From Ichthyophis bannanicus (taxonomy: Eukaryota > Chordata > Amphibia > Gymnophiona > Ichthyophiidae), in assembly GCA_033557465.1 (NCBI GenBank), contig CM066047.1, positions 6,510,001-6,574,000 of the forward strand: a DNA stretch of 64,000 nucleotides, written 5' to 3'. Shown in pieces: positions 49,664 through 60,420 of this stretch. Position numbers and translations under genes: made by a program. The notes below the pieces were generated by a model. It was not told the DNA's origin. It was given only the letters and a program-made list of their open reading frames with translations, and ran no database searches. Each line of letters starts with the position of its first letter. The first letter of the stretch is position 1.

Positions 49664-50988
49664 TGTGGTGGCCAAAATGTTCCTGAGCCCCTAGAAATAG
49701 GAAAAAACCACACTTTAACCTTAAGGGAGAGAAACAGGGAGCAGGGCTGTGAAACTCAAACTGCTCCTGAACAGAAAAAACCTCATCCAGTTCCTAGCTG
49801 CAGGCCACGCCCCAGCTCAGAAACAAGCTGTAAGGCTAATGAGAGCCAGCTGAGGGGGCAGCACGAGGCTACAGCTCAAACACATTCAGGGAGAGTCCCT
49901 AGGGGATTAGAAAAGGAGGAGGGCAGCAACAGGAGTGGCGGAGACAGGAGGAGAGAAGGAGTTCCCAGGGGAGGAGCTACCAGAGTGGCAGAACACAGCA
50001 GAAGTCCTAACATACTGGAAGGAGGAGGAAGCTTCAGGGCAACTGGAGAGAAAGGGATTGCCCAGGGGAGGAGAAGGAACTGCTGAGACAGACTTCTAAG
50101 AGAAGCCCAGCCTCAGAGGACACTGTGGGATCTGCTAGAGCCTTCAGGGGAAAAAGCCATAAGCCAGGGAAGAACCAAGAATGCAGAGGAATTGCTTTGG
50201 AGCCTGGAGGCAGGAGATTCCCAACTGAGAGAGCCCTAAATGAGGACACTTTTACTGCAAGCCAAAGGCTTGGTGAAAGCTTACCTGTTACAAGCAGAAC
50301 CGTGAGTAACCCTGTGCCCAACAGCAAGTTAAGCCAGCTACAGACAGTAAGCCAGTTAATGAGAGAGAGAGAATTGCCCATGTATGCTGAGAATTCTATA
50401 GGAAAGGAGAAGTCTTGCTGGAAGAAAATTCTTGAGCTGTTAGAAAGGGCGGAGCCTGGGTTTACATGGAGAAGTTTAAATCATGATACTGAAGAGTCAG
50501 CTGTTGAGGAAATGCAGACAGAAAGCTATGCTTCTGACATTGATTCGGAATCCTCTGCAATGGAATGTTCTTTGTGTCACAAGACAAGTTAAATGTTTGA
50601 GCACTATAGAGTGTGAAGCTCAAAGAACTGCATTAGCCCATAAAGAAAAAGAAACAGGCTGGACAGTGTCTTAAAGCCCTGTTTGCTTTTAAAAATGTTT
50701 TTCCTTGAATGAAGCCAGAAAGTTTATTTTGAATGTTTCGAAGTTTCAAGAAGGGCAAACTGGCATTTATGTTTAAAGGCTGGAGGAAGTAATGAAAGCC
50801 TGATTTGTGAATTCTGGAAGTGGTAGAAGCTATTTGTGTTAGAAAAAAAAAGGTAGGATTTCTTCTCCTTTCTTCTTGCCCTTGTGCTGAGCTTTCTAAA
50901 AGCTCTGTATGGAGTAGTAGTAAAAATCAATAAATTTTCCTGTGCTTGCCTTATGCCTCGCGGACCTCAATTTATTTGAAAACCCACA
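49664..50988 (+). mobile_element. Probable solo LTR inside the Tc1 5' region
   Basis: Begins tgtggtggccaaaatgttcc and ends aaaacccaca, giving tgtgg/ccaca ends. A polyadenylation signal (caataaa, about 50930) lies about 55 bp before the end. The inside is purine-rich with no pol or gag motif. Tc1 transposons carry nothing like this between terminus and transposase, so it is an insertion. No clean 4-6-bp target duplication (tgtac against actac), so boundaries and class (gypsy or endogenous retrovirus LTR) are uncertain. Open frames inside (49658-50086, 50125-50592) show no known domain. Confidence 0.5.
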
Positions 50989-51176
50989 ACTACAAAAAGA
51001 GTGCTCGCCCTACCTTAGGCAACTGCCTAGAGTGGTGCAGAAGGCCACAGTACATGTTATTTCTGACCAATCAGAAGGCTGGTTTCACTAACCAATCACA
51101 ATGCAGATATCTAGCCAACAGTGAAGCTTTAAAAACGCATAGAATTTTTGAATTTCATATGCTTTCTGGATCGACC

Positions 51177-52196
51177 ATGAAGATGACTCGGACCCTGACG
51201 TTGGAGGAGCGTGTTCATGTGTCCTTTATGAGCGAGGAAGGATTTTCAAGCCATCAGATAGCCAGGAAAGTTGGCTGCAGTCAGAGCGCTGTTGTTAAGA
51301 TTGTACAGAAGAAAGAAATGGGTTCAGTAGTGGACAAGCCTCGTTCAGGTCGTCCACGTGCATCAACATTACGCCAGGACCGAGCACTACAACGCATTTC
51401 ACTGACTAATCGCAAGTTGACCTCTCCTCAGCTACTTCAATAGTAGTCTGATAAGAGTGAGGTCAGTGTCAGCTCATCAACAGTTTGTCGCCGGTGCCTG
51501 CAGTTTGGTCTCCGGGGCTGCAAAGCACAGAATAAGCCACTGATGACTGACATACAAAGGCGCAACCGGATCGTGTGGGCGAGAAAGCCCTCAACCTGGT
51601 CGACTGAAATGTGGGAAAAGGTGCTATTCAGCGATGAAAGCAACTTCTGCCTGTTTGGTAACCAGGCCCACACCTATGTGAGGAGATTTCCTGGAGAGGA
51701 ATTCAAGCCTGAGTGTCTCAACCTCACTGTGAAGCATCTTTTGAAGGTCATGGTCTGGGGCTGCATGACTGCCAGTGGCATTGGACATCTTCACATCATC
51801 GATGGAATGGTCAACGGGGCCAAGTACATCACCATACTGCAAAAGTGCATGGTGCCATCAGCATACCAGCTGTTTCCTGGCCAGTTCCTTTTCCAAGATG
51901 ACAATGCACCCTGCCATCGCTCCAGACAGGTGATCAGCTGGAAGCAGCGGAACAACATCAAGTCAATGGACTGGCCTGCCCAGTCTCTAGATCTGAATCC
52001 AGTCGAGAACCTGTGGCACAAGGTGGCCTTGGAAATATCCAAGAGGCATCTGACATCAAAGCGTGAGCTGATTGAGTCACTCATTGCAGCTTGGAAACGC
52101 ATTGTCACCAACGATCACCTTGTCAGACTGGTTCATTCAATGCCGACAAGGTGCAGTCAGGTGATTAAGAACAAAGGGTGGCCCATCAAATACTGA
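51177..52196 (+). pseudogene. Tc1 transposase, DD34E, two adjacent stop codons
   Basis: A 339-codon frame from ATG 51177 to TGA 52194. The N-terminal paired-like helix-turn-helix region reads TLTLEERVHVSFMSEEGFSS, HQIARKVGCSQSAVVKI and KPRSGRPRAS (GRPR hook). The catalytic domain has VLFSDESNFCLFGN (first Asp), FLFQDDNAPCHRS (second Asp) and LNPVENLWH. Exactly 34 residues separate the second Asp from the Glu, so DD34E. The only lesion I see is two consecutive TAG codons at 51441-51446; the frame is otherwise intact on both sides. It cuts and pastes at TA dinucleotides. Upstream bases 51000-51176 belong to the Tc1 untranslated region. Confidence 0.95.
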
Positions 52197-52521
52197 GCCA
52201 TCACTGACACATGAAAACGGCCTTTTTCAAGGCCACATACATTAATTTGAAGGAAACCTGGAGTGCGTCCATAATATTTTAAAGCATACTTACAATAATA
52301 TATCGTTGGCCAATGAGACAACTATGGGGAACAAACTCAGAAAATACGGGCCAAACCAATACTAAAAGTTGGCCCTAATAGCCAAATCTATCACTTATCA
52401 TGAGATACACAGAAAAAGCCACTGGGAGGAAAAAGAAATTAAGATATAAGGTCACGAAGTTGAAAAAACGTCAAATTTACAAGTGATTCAAGACTTTTGC
52501 ACACCACTGTACTTTGTTACT

Positions 52522-52724
52522 ATTATGTTTGGCAAGGTGGAAGGTCAATGACAGCAATGAGATGGATCGATACAATAACAGCAGCTACGGGTGCCACTCT
52601 ATCAACAATGAGTCACCTGACTGAACACCGAACACAGTTTAGGACAACTATCCAGAGGATCTCCATGAGTTGCCACCGACTCGATGGCACTTCAACAACA
52701 ACAACAACAACAACCACCACCACC
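52522..52724 (+). mobile_element. RTE/BovB LINE copy 1, right part
   Basis: attatgtttggcaaggtgga continues the BovB sequence broken at 45256 (copy 2 has atcatgcttggcaagatag at 48783). Then TLSTMSHLTEHRTQFRTTIQ, and the end gatggcacttcaacaacaac with (aac)n and (acc)n tails. Removing everything from 45257 to 52521 restores one collinear BovB copy. Confidence 0.92.
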
Positions 52725-53670
52725 TTACGAACTCCAGAGGGAGGCTGTCTTTGGCATGATGCAAGTACTATGGCAAGCTTTAGCAGGAAATTTGAGAGAC
52801 CGAGATCATACTTCACATACACTGGCTTAGAATTGAGGTTCATGACTGTCATGTTATGCGCAAAACTACCCATTTGGAGAAATTGCCCCATAGAAGACTC
52901 TGGTTCAAGTTTCCTGTCCAGAGGGGCCTTGGCGGGCTCTCGAGTCATGGAGTGGCTGCAGACTGAATGTTCAGAATCTGTTCCTGACAAGTTCCTAGCC
53001 CAAACAGAAAATTGGGTGACCTGGAAGGCTTGGGGAGAAAAATGTGTGATGAGATATAAAGAAAGCACCTTCTTTTCAACTCCGTGCATGACAGTGTTTC
53101 ATGGAAGACTATATAGCACAGTGCGGGAAATTATTAATGGATAGAAGTGCAACACATGTAAATTGTGTCACTTCCTACTGTACCACTCCTCCATCTGTAG
53201 TAAGTCATTACAGATATTATCTGATATGATTATGTGCTATTTCGCAAAGATTTTGGGACCCTTAGACTGAAGTGTGGTAAAGTTTTGCACTTACCATGCA
53301 GTAACTACAAATCTTGTATGAGGCTTTGTGAAGTTTTGAATAAGGAGTATTATGAAACTGAATAAATACATTTCTGGGGCTGGTCGTAGCATCTTCCCAT
53401 AAAGTTACTGCATAGCAGATAGTTTACTGTGTGGTAAGCGCAGTGATAGCGCAGATGCACCTATGGGACGTGTGTCTGCACTTTCTGCATGTGTGACGGC
53501 GCACAGTAAGTTATCGCGCAGTGTACAGTCTGCGACCATTCCGCCGTTCGCTAACAGTTACCTCGCGCTAATTCACGTAACTGCTTACCATACATTCTTT
53601 GTCTTGCTCCTGTAAAGAGAACTGTTGGATTGGTCACTTCTAGTACTAATTCTAGATATTTCTGTAACAG
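52725..53670. other. Intronic sequence before WT1 exon 4
   Basis: No repeat recognised. An open stretch to 53144 has no known motif. A branch-point/polypyrimidine-like tail (tctagatatttctgtaacag) precedes exon 4. Confidence 0.45.
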
Positions 53671-53748
53671 TGACAATGTTTACCAAATGACCTCACAGCT
53701 CGAGTGCATGACGTGGAATCAAATGAACTTGGGATCATCACTTAAGGG
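53671..53748 (+). CDS. WT1: WT1 exon 4 (partial CDS)
   Basis: The first base (t) completes the Ser codon split from exon 3, then DNVYQMTSQLECMTWNQMN, LGSSLKG, with the last two bases (gg) starting the next codon. The acceptor is tttctgtaacag and the donor is g|gtaagg. The exon is 78 bp, the length I recall for human exon 4. In mammals the next exon is an alternatively used 17-residue exon absent from other vertebrates, so the next exon expected here is the one leading to the zinc fingers. I cannot see it within the remaining 10.25 kb. No lesions. Confidence 0.97.
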
Positions 53749-54669
53749 GTAAGGTTCCTTATTATTCTGTAATTGTCCTAAGATAGCCTTGGGGAGTAAA
53801 CTAGCCATTATCCTTCTTGTGTTTTCAGATGTTCCATTTAAATATCCTGTTCTTTGGTTGGCATCACTACCCTCCGTCTCTTTACTAGTTTATAAATGTC
53901 CCCAGCTTTAGGTTTTTCAGTTTACTCTACTTTATCTATGAAGGAAAGGCAGGAACGTAACATCAAATCACTTCTAAAAATTTGGCAGAATTTGTTAGCA
54001 CTGTGTTCAGAATTATGTGGAAAATTAATGCCAAACAATGTAAAATAAATCTGCTAAAACAGATGAGAAAAACAGTTTTACGTTTTGATACTTGAAATTG
54101 TGCTCGATAATCAAAAGGGTTTATTCAGTTAGCAGAACCTGCTAACCAGATAGTGCAACTGAATATTTGCATCATCGGGGTTTATCTGTCTATTTCCTCT
54201 GACTGCTATGGCACTATTAAGAGGGCTGTGGGCAGAGCTGGGGAGGACCCGGCACTTATCCAGGCAGCAGTGATTTTCAGTGCCGCTATCCAGGTAAGTA
54301 TACGCATAACTTAGTAAAGGTAAAACACTGTCCTTAGTCTATGTGGATTGCCTGTCTGGATAGCTATGGGTGCTGACTGCAAATACTGGACATTCAGTGA
54401 CTGGTTGTTAAAGAAATCGCTGACCGCCACTGACTGAATATCGACCTTAATTTTTTTTCAGTTTCCATTGTATTATAGCAAAGTCATTGCTTGGTATCAA
54501 CAAGAATAATTTACACAAAAAGTGTTTAAATCAATATCTATAAAGCTAAAAACATAGTAGTTTATGCTTACCATGTCTTATGGGAATACAATGATCTCCT
54601 ACAAGAACTCCATTCATGGGGGGATGTGTGTACTGAGGACATTTGCGAATTGAGGTATTTCTTTATAAC
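53749..54669. other. WT1 intron 4, first part
   Basis: Mostly unrecognised. 54115-54450 contains ggtttattcagttagcag, caactgaatatttg and gactgaatatcgacc, resembling the gatattca repeat near 13.3 kb, probably a MITE. Intron 4 runs beyond the window (more than 10,252 bp). Confidence 0.45.
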
Positions 54670-54781
54670 AGGGATGCACAAGTTCAGTTCTCAAGGGCCA
54701 CAAACAGGCCTGGATTTCAGTCTATCCTTAATGAATATTCATGAACTAGATGTGCGTACAATGTCCAGATCTATCTCATGC
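54670..54781. mobile_element. Palindromic MITE-like repeat, left part (split by SINE)
   Basis: aacagggatgcacaagttca, aatgaatattcatga and atctatctcatgcatat match a common vertebrate repeat as I recall it. It continues at about 56718-56760 (aatattcattaggactatc) after the SINE. Confidence 0.55.
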
Positions 54782-54915
54782 ATATGGAGTAGAGGAGTGG
54801 CCTAGTGGTGAGGACAGCAGTCTAGAGCCAGAAAGACCAGCGTTCAAATCCCACTGGCCCTCCTCGTGGCCTTGAGCAAGCCACTTAACTCTCCATTGCC
54901 TCAGGTACAAACTTA
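54782..54915 (+). mobile_element. tRNA-derived SINE, 5' part (split by Harbinger-like element)
   Basis: Head ggagtggcctagtggtgagg, box B gcgttcaaatccc, core gccttgagcaagccactta, then caggtacaaactta. It continues at 56603. Confidence 0.9.
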
Positions 54916-56599
54916 CAGGCTGATGCAGAAAACTGGCACTAAGTCATGTTCTACCAGCTTTTTACGTCTGTTTGCAGTGCATCGATAGCGCACAACTTCA
55001 GTGCAACCATGCAGAGAGGGGCAAGCATGCAAATTAGCCATGCATTAAACCATGCACATGCAAATGACCCACCCATTAAACTGGGCACAAAATGGCAGCA
55101 CCGAACTGGGAGAGCAAGCCGAACACACGAGCACAAGTTGGTGTTAGTTTGGCATGCTCTAGCAGAGAAACGGGCACCGTGTGGCTAATTTGCATATAGG
55201 ACCCAATAGTATTTTGATGGCATTGGGGGCGATCATGGCATCGGGGAAAAAACCCCTGATGCCATCAAAATACTGTCAGGGGCCAGTGCCCTGACAAAAA
55301 GTGACTCCCTGGTGGTCTAGCGGTCTGATTCTCCCACCTGACAGTATTTTGATGGCATTGAGGGTGATCGCGGCATCAGGAAAAGCCCCCATTGCCATCA
55401 AAATACTGTCAGGGGCCTGTGCCCCAACATAAAGCGACTCTGGAGGTCTAGCAGCCCCTGAACCCCTCACCCCCACCCCACCCAGTACTTTTCAAAGCGG
55501 GAGCACTGCCTACACACACTCACTCTTGGTGAGCCATCTTGAAAAATGGCAGCACCTAGCCCTGCGCAGTGCATCCATTTTTCAAGATGGCAGACCGAGA
55601 GCAGGTGCACACAGGCAGTGCGCCTGCTTTGAAAGATACTGGGTGGGGGGTTCAGGGGCCATTAGACTACCAGGGAGTCACTTTCTGTCAGGGGACGGCA
55701 CCCTGAAAGAATTTTGATGGCACGGGGGATGGGGGGGGCTGTTCCCGATGTCGCAATCGCCCCCATGCTATCAAAATGCTATCAGGTGAAGGCAGTGGTG
55801 GGATCCAAACCACTGAGGAACCAAATCGGTCGCAGCCCTCCAATGCGCATGATGGCCGGGTTGCTGCACCTCGCATGGAGGTGTTGCAGTGGCTGTGCAC
55901 TTGGGCCGCTGCCCTCCACCAAGAGTGCACAACTCCCTGGTGGTCCACTGGCCTGATCACCTGCCTGACAATGTTTTGATGGCATCGGGGGCTTCTCCCA
56001 ATGCCACAATCCCCTGATGCTGTCAAAACATTGTTGGGGTGGGGGGAGATTCCTGCCACTGCAGAGCCAGCATTACAATGCCGTGTTCGGACCAGTTCAG
56101 CGAACGTGGGAAACGACAGGATCCGGTTCGCACAAACCAGGCTAAACTGGCTGGATCCCACCACTGGGAGAGGGGATCGGGGCTGCTGGGCCACCAGGGA
56201 TTTGCTTTCCTTATTTTGATGGCTTTGGGGGCTTTGCCCAATGCCTGGATCATCTGAGGAGAAGACGATCCAGGCATCGGGGAAAGCACCCAATGCCATC
56301 AAAATACTGTCAGCAGCATGCACTAGTGTTTAAGCCGCCTCATTCCAGGCATAGAGATATTGGTGCTAAAGCTGGTTGCAAAATTCTCTACATCTGTCTC
56401 TTCATCAGCCGCAGTCATTATTTGCATATCAGTTTACTATATGCAGCTCCTTTCCTACTTTTAAATACTATTGGCATTAATTGTATGCTAGTTTTTCTGT
56501 CACTGTTTATGCATGCATCCGTCTCTTTTCTGCATTTGAGTTTAGCTTAAATGCGCCATTTTCTCTGCTTAAGTCGCGCTAGTTTTCTGCATCGGCCTG
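54916..56599. mobile_element. Harbinger-like element, 1684 bp, TTA duplication, hairpin-module interior
   Basis: The termini caggctgatgcagaaaactg and its complement (agttttctgcatcggcctg) form inverted repeats with two mismatches. TTA flanks both (54913-54915 and 56600-56602). The interior contains five hairpin modules (see 55207-56312). No transposase recognised. It splits the SINE exactly. Confidence 0.85.
55207..56312. repeat. Array of five diverged hairpin modules
   Basis: Each module has an arm like agtattttgatggcat(t/c)ggg and a complementary arm ccatcaaaatactgtcagg, separated by 30-60 bp. Modules lie at about 55207-55280, 55340-55412, 55711-55796, 55970-56035 and 56213-56312. Spacers between modules share gtgactccctggtggtcta (55300, 55675 reversed, 55930). 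Confidence 0.8.
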
Positions 56600-56602
56600 T
56601 TA

Positions 56603-56717
56603 GATTGTGAACCCCCTAGGGACAGGGAACTACATACTGAACCTGGATTAACTCGTCTTGATCATCTCCTGGAAAGATGTGAGTGAAATACTAATAATAA
56701 ATAAATAAACAAACATC
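56603..56717 (+). mobile_element. tRNA-derived SINE, 3' part
   Basis: gattgtgaaccccctaggga, then cctggattaactcgtc, ending aataataaataaataaacaa. It continues the SINE from 54915 (CORE with an L2-like tail). Confidence 0.88.
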
Positions 56718-58596
56718 AATATTCATTAGGACTATCCTAAACTCCTACTACAGCCTCTCCACCCTGACCTTTTCTGATCTCCGATGATTACCAGAGTCTG
56801 GTCTGTTTAGTACTTGGAATATCAGGAGCTGTAAAGCTTACTGTACGATCTGGCAATCTCCTTCTGGTCACACCCAGGGATGTCCTAATATGGACAACCA
56901 TCCATAGGGTCATCAGGTGTTGACAATGACTGAGCAGCAACACAATATCCCAAAACCTGGTCTGAACTTGTGCAGCTTGTCTATAATAAGAGGCTCCTTT
57001 TAAAAACAGGTCACTCTGCACACTCACATGGAAGATGTTTGCATTGACACAGATGAGGAAACACCCTTTGGCAAATCAGATCCAGTGTCCCTTGTACTAC
57101 AAAGCAAATCCCCGATGTACCGGTAGCCTAGAGAAGGAGACCTCTGAGCAGCTAGAGAAGAGCACTCTGTTTGAATAAGGACTGAAGTGACAATGGAGGC
57201 AGGCTGAAACAAATTCTCCGAATCATCCCCAGTGCTATTATTGGTTCAGGGCTCTTTGCAGCTAGGAAAGACATTGGCCATTTGTCACTTCTAAATTTTG
57301 ACATGCTTTGGTGTTTTTGTTGCATGCACCGCTTGATTTCCTCTGCACACTTGTGTTTAAAAGTGCAAAGGAGGATTTGTACAGACTGTTTTATCTCATC
57401 ACAAGAAAATATCTCTGCAACTGCATCAGCCTTGACCGAGGTTCAAATACTAAAGCAAGGAAGAGGCTGAGCTCAGGTCAAGAGGAAGAAGATGGGAAAA
57501 TAACGGCATTATTGCAAGAGCCACAGTTCCCAGACTGTTAACAGCAGTGCGTAAAGAACAAGTGAATGATCAAGAGCATTTTTTCAAAAGGAGAAAAAGT
57601 TGGAAGTTTTGGTAGGCCAAGACTGTAAAATCTGTGGAAAATCAGTCCTAGACATCATCTCATCACTAGGAGCTAGAGCCAAAGTACAGATCTGTCTTCC
57701 ACTGTGCAGAACAGCACCTCCCAGAGCAGCTCCCTTGGATGTAAACTGCGATGGCAAAGGATTTACACTTTAAAGGAAGGGACGCCCGCCTGAGTGATCT
57801 TTCCTTCAGATGCTTTGTAGAAGCTGCATGTTGTCAATATTAACTTCTTTTTATGTTCTGTAGAAAGGTTTTCCTTCCAAAATGAACATTTTTTTATTCT
57901 CTTTCTACAATCCCAGCTGTCTAATATATACACATTTTACATGTAGCTTATAAGAAAATTAGACAGTCTGACACTCATTTAGAAGAGATTAGCACCAGGG
58001 TTTCTTGTGCCAGAGCAGCTACTGTGGGTCTTACAAGTACCATCAGGGCTGCATAAGCAGCTTGCACCCGGCTGACTGCCTCCGAAAAGCAGCAAAACTT
58101 TCACAAGTGTGCTCACCTAGGAAAATCTTTTTGGAAATGTGATTGTCCTGTGCACTTATGGTAGTTTTCTACTTGCTCTCTCATTTCAGAAGTTGGTAAG
58201 AAAACTTGATTTTCCCTCAGCTCCCCAATCAGCGGGGCTCAGACTCATATTGGCACTATTATTTATATTTCTAACTTTTTATACCATATTGTGACACATG
58301 TCATGCAGAATGGTTTAGTATGTAGATAGGATACTAATAGATTGAAAAAGGTACCGACGAGTTTCTGGCATCAGACCCAGCTCCTTCTCCCCTCCTACAA
58401 ATGATTTATTAGTATCCTCTGTAGTTAGCTTGATGCCTGGGTGCACATCAGCACTGAATAGTGCTACACTTCATTTTTCTTTGGCTTGATTGTATAAGTA
58501 AGTGAGCCCTATGTAGCAGGCCAACTCACCTCGATATGTCCCAGAGTCTCGGATTTGGGTTTAGCTAGTGTTTCTTGTTTTGATTGCTGGGGCTGG
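56718..58596. other. Intron 4 sequence, mostly unrecognised
   Basis: The first 40 bp complete the palindromic repeat from 54781. The rest has no recognisable exon, RNA gene or repeat terminus. A weak resemblance of 57480-57690 to the R2-like element is listed as rejected. Confidence 0.35.
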
Positions 58597-59377
58597 CCAG
58601 AAAACCATAAGAAATTCCATACTGGGTCAGACCAAAGGTCCATAAAGTCCAGCATCCCATTTCCAACAGTGGCCAATCCAGGTCAAAAGGTGGACAGATT
58701 GCATGCTGCTTACCTCCAGGGACGAACAGTTGCTTTTCCCAAACCTACCTTAGGAACAATTTGTGGACTTTTCTTCCAGAAGCTTGTCCAATCATTTTTT
58801 TAAACCCAGCTACGATAGCATCATTTCCAGAGCTCGGTTGCACGGGTGAAAAAATAGATTCTCAGATTTCTTTTAAATCTAATACGCTGTAACGTCATTA
58901 TGTGTCCCCTAGTCTTTGAACTTTTTCAGAGAGTAAAGAATTGATTTGATTAGCAGGTGGTTCCGAACCACTCAGGATTCTATGGACCGCTATCATGCCT
59001 CCCCTCATCCATCTCTTGAATCTATCATATCTCCTCTACCATCTCCTCATTAAACTGAGGAGCCCTAAGTTCTTTGGCTTTTCTTCATAGAGGAGTTATT
59101 TCATCCTCATTAGGATTTCCGTTGCCATTCTCTGTACCCTTTTTTATTCCACTATATCTTTTTGAGATGTGGTGATCAAAACTGTACACAATACTCAAGG
59201 TATAGTCACACCAGGGAGAGATACAGAGGCGTTATGATATTCTGTTTTTTCTTTATTCCTTACCTAATCATTCTTAATATTCTGTTTGCTTTTTTTGGCT
59301 TCCGCCATATAGTAAGCAAGATATTTAAATGTACTGTCTACAATGACACCTCCTATCAACAATTAGGCACCTGACTG

Positions 59378-59990
59378 AAACATAGAAACACAATGACAGA
59401 AAAAGGCCACATGGCCTATCTAGTCTGTCCTTCCATATCAACAACTACAACACACTCTTCTTTTCCTTTAGAGATCCTCTGTGTTTGTCTCATGCTTCTT
59501 TGAATTCAGATACTGTCCTCATCTCTACCACCTCCACTGGGAGACTATTCCGCACATCTACCATTCTTTCCATAAAGAAATATTTCCGCATATCACTCCT
59601 GAATCTATCCCCTTTCACCCCCATTCCATGTCCCCTCGTAGCAGTACTTGCTTTCTATCGAAAGAGGCTCTCTCCCTGGACATTTATGCCATGGAGGTAT
59701 TTAAAAATCTCAATCATATCATCCCTATCCCGCTTTTCCTCTAAAGTGTACATATGAAGACCACTAACCATTTTAGTAGCCATCCCCTGTACTGACTGCA
59801 GCCTATTTATATCCTTCTGAAGGTGCGATCTCCAGAACTGCACACAATACTCCAAATGAGGTTGCACCAAAGACTTATACAGAGACACTATCACCTCCTT
59901 TCTTCTGCTAGCCATTCCTCTCCCTATGCACCCAAGCATCCTTCTAGCTTTTGCTGTCGCCTTTTCCACCTGTTTAAATAGCTGTTTAGC
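59378..59990 (-). mobile_element. CR1 family B LINE inserted in family A
   Basis: The minus strand encodes [37 protein letters not shown] and DINRLQSVQGMATKMVSGLH. The 3' tail at 59378-59440 contains ggccatgtggcctttttctg. Confidence 0.87.
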
Positions 59991-60008
59991 TACTGCAGAC
60001 TGGATATA

Positions 60009-60062
60009 GTTTAGGACAACTATCCACAGAGTTGCCATGAGTCATCTTCAACGTGGCACACC
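60009..60062 (+). mobile_element. BovB 3' fragment
   Basis: tttaggacaactatccacag, agttgccatgagtcat and gtggcac match the last about 55 bp of the BovB copies at 48910-48963 and 52635-52690. Only this piece remains. Confidence 0.7.
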
Positions 60063-60420
60063 TAATGGCAAACTCCTATTGTGGAACCTCCTAGTATCTT
60101 ATAACTTTAAGTTGGTTTTTCTTCTCTCTATGCATCACTTTGCGCTTGTTCACATTAGATTTCATCTGCCATTTGGACACCCAAAGTTTTCCTGCAATTT
60201 CTCAGAGTTTATTTATTTAGTAGTATTTAGCTGACGTCTTTCCAGTAGTTCATTCAGATACAGTGGCTATTTCACTAATCCACATGTGTCATCTGCAAAT
60301 CTGATCATCTTACAAGCCATCCTCATTTCCAGATAATTTTTAACTATGTTAAATAGCACTGAACCCAGTACATAGCCCAGTGGCACTCCACTATTCACTT
60401 TTCTCATTGACCTATGAGCC

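Larger units (their letters stand above)
49409..52509 (+). mobile_element. Tc1/mariner transposon, 3101 bp including an insertion, TA duplication
   Basis: The termini cagtggtgtgcaaaagtct and agacttttgcacaccactg are perfect inverted repeats over 19 bp and continue imperfectly (aatcacNtgt). TA flanks both sides (49407-49408 and 52510-52511). The transposase lies at 51177-52196. Without the LTR-like insert at 49664-50988 it would be about 1.77 kb, normal for Tc1. It landed at the very 3' tail of CR1 family B. Confidence 0.95.
45257..52521 (+). mobile_element. CR1 family B LINE inserted in BovB copy 1 (carries BovB copy 2 and Tc1)
   Basis: CR1 family B sequence proper is 45257-45751 and 48988-49408 plus a few bases after the Tc1. 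The left part is open: NAWQLRFNVKKCRVMHLGSR, LVCTDQEKDLGVIISEDLK, MLGCKQRGITSRKEEVLMPL and YTLEERRDRGDMIQTFKYL. The right part gives the family's ending, with ggcagactagatggaccat and tatctaccatcattta. It is 5' truncated. BovB sequence borders it at both outer ends. Confidence 0.87.
58597..60420 (-). mobile_element. CR1 family A LINE, split by CR1 family B
   Basis: The 3' tail at 58597-58690 (aaattccatactgggtcaga, gtccagcatcccatttccaa), C-terminal coding remnants to about 59377, and the palm region at 60240-60420 (catgtgtcatctgcaaatct, the complement of the F-A-D-D region; gaacccagtacatagccca). Heavily decayed. The CR1 family B insert at 59378-59990 lies between the parts. Confidence 0.8.

Noticed and set aside
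42515..52724. Target duplication for BovB copy 1
   Set aside because: Flanks before 42515 and after 52724 share no convincing direct repeat, so none is claimed.
57480..57690. Possible diverged second copy of the R2-like element (ITALLQEP and CKICGKS text)
   Set aside because: Only short matches in different frames; not enough to claim homology without a profile search.
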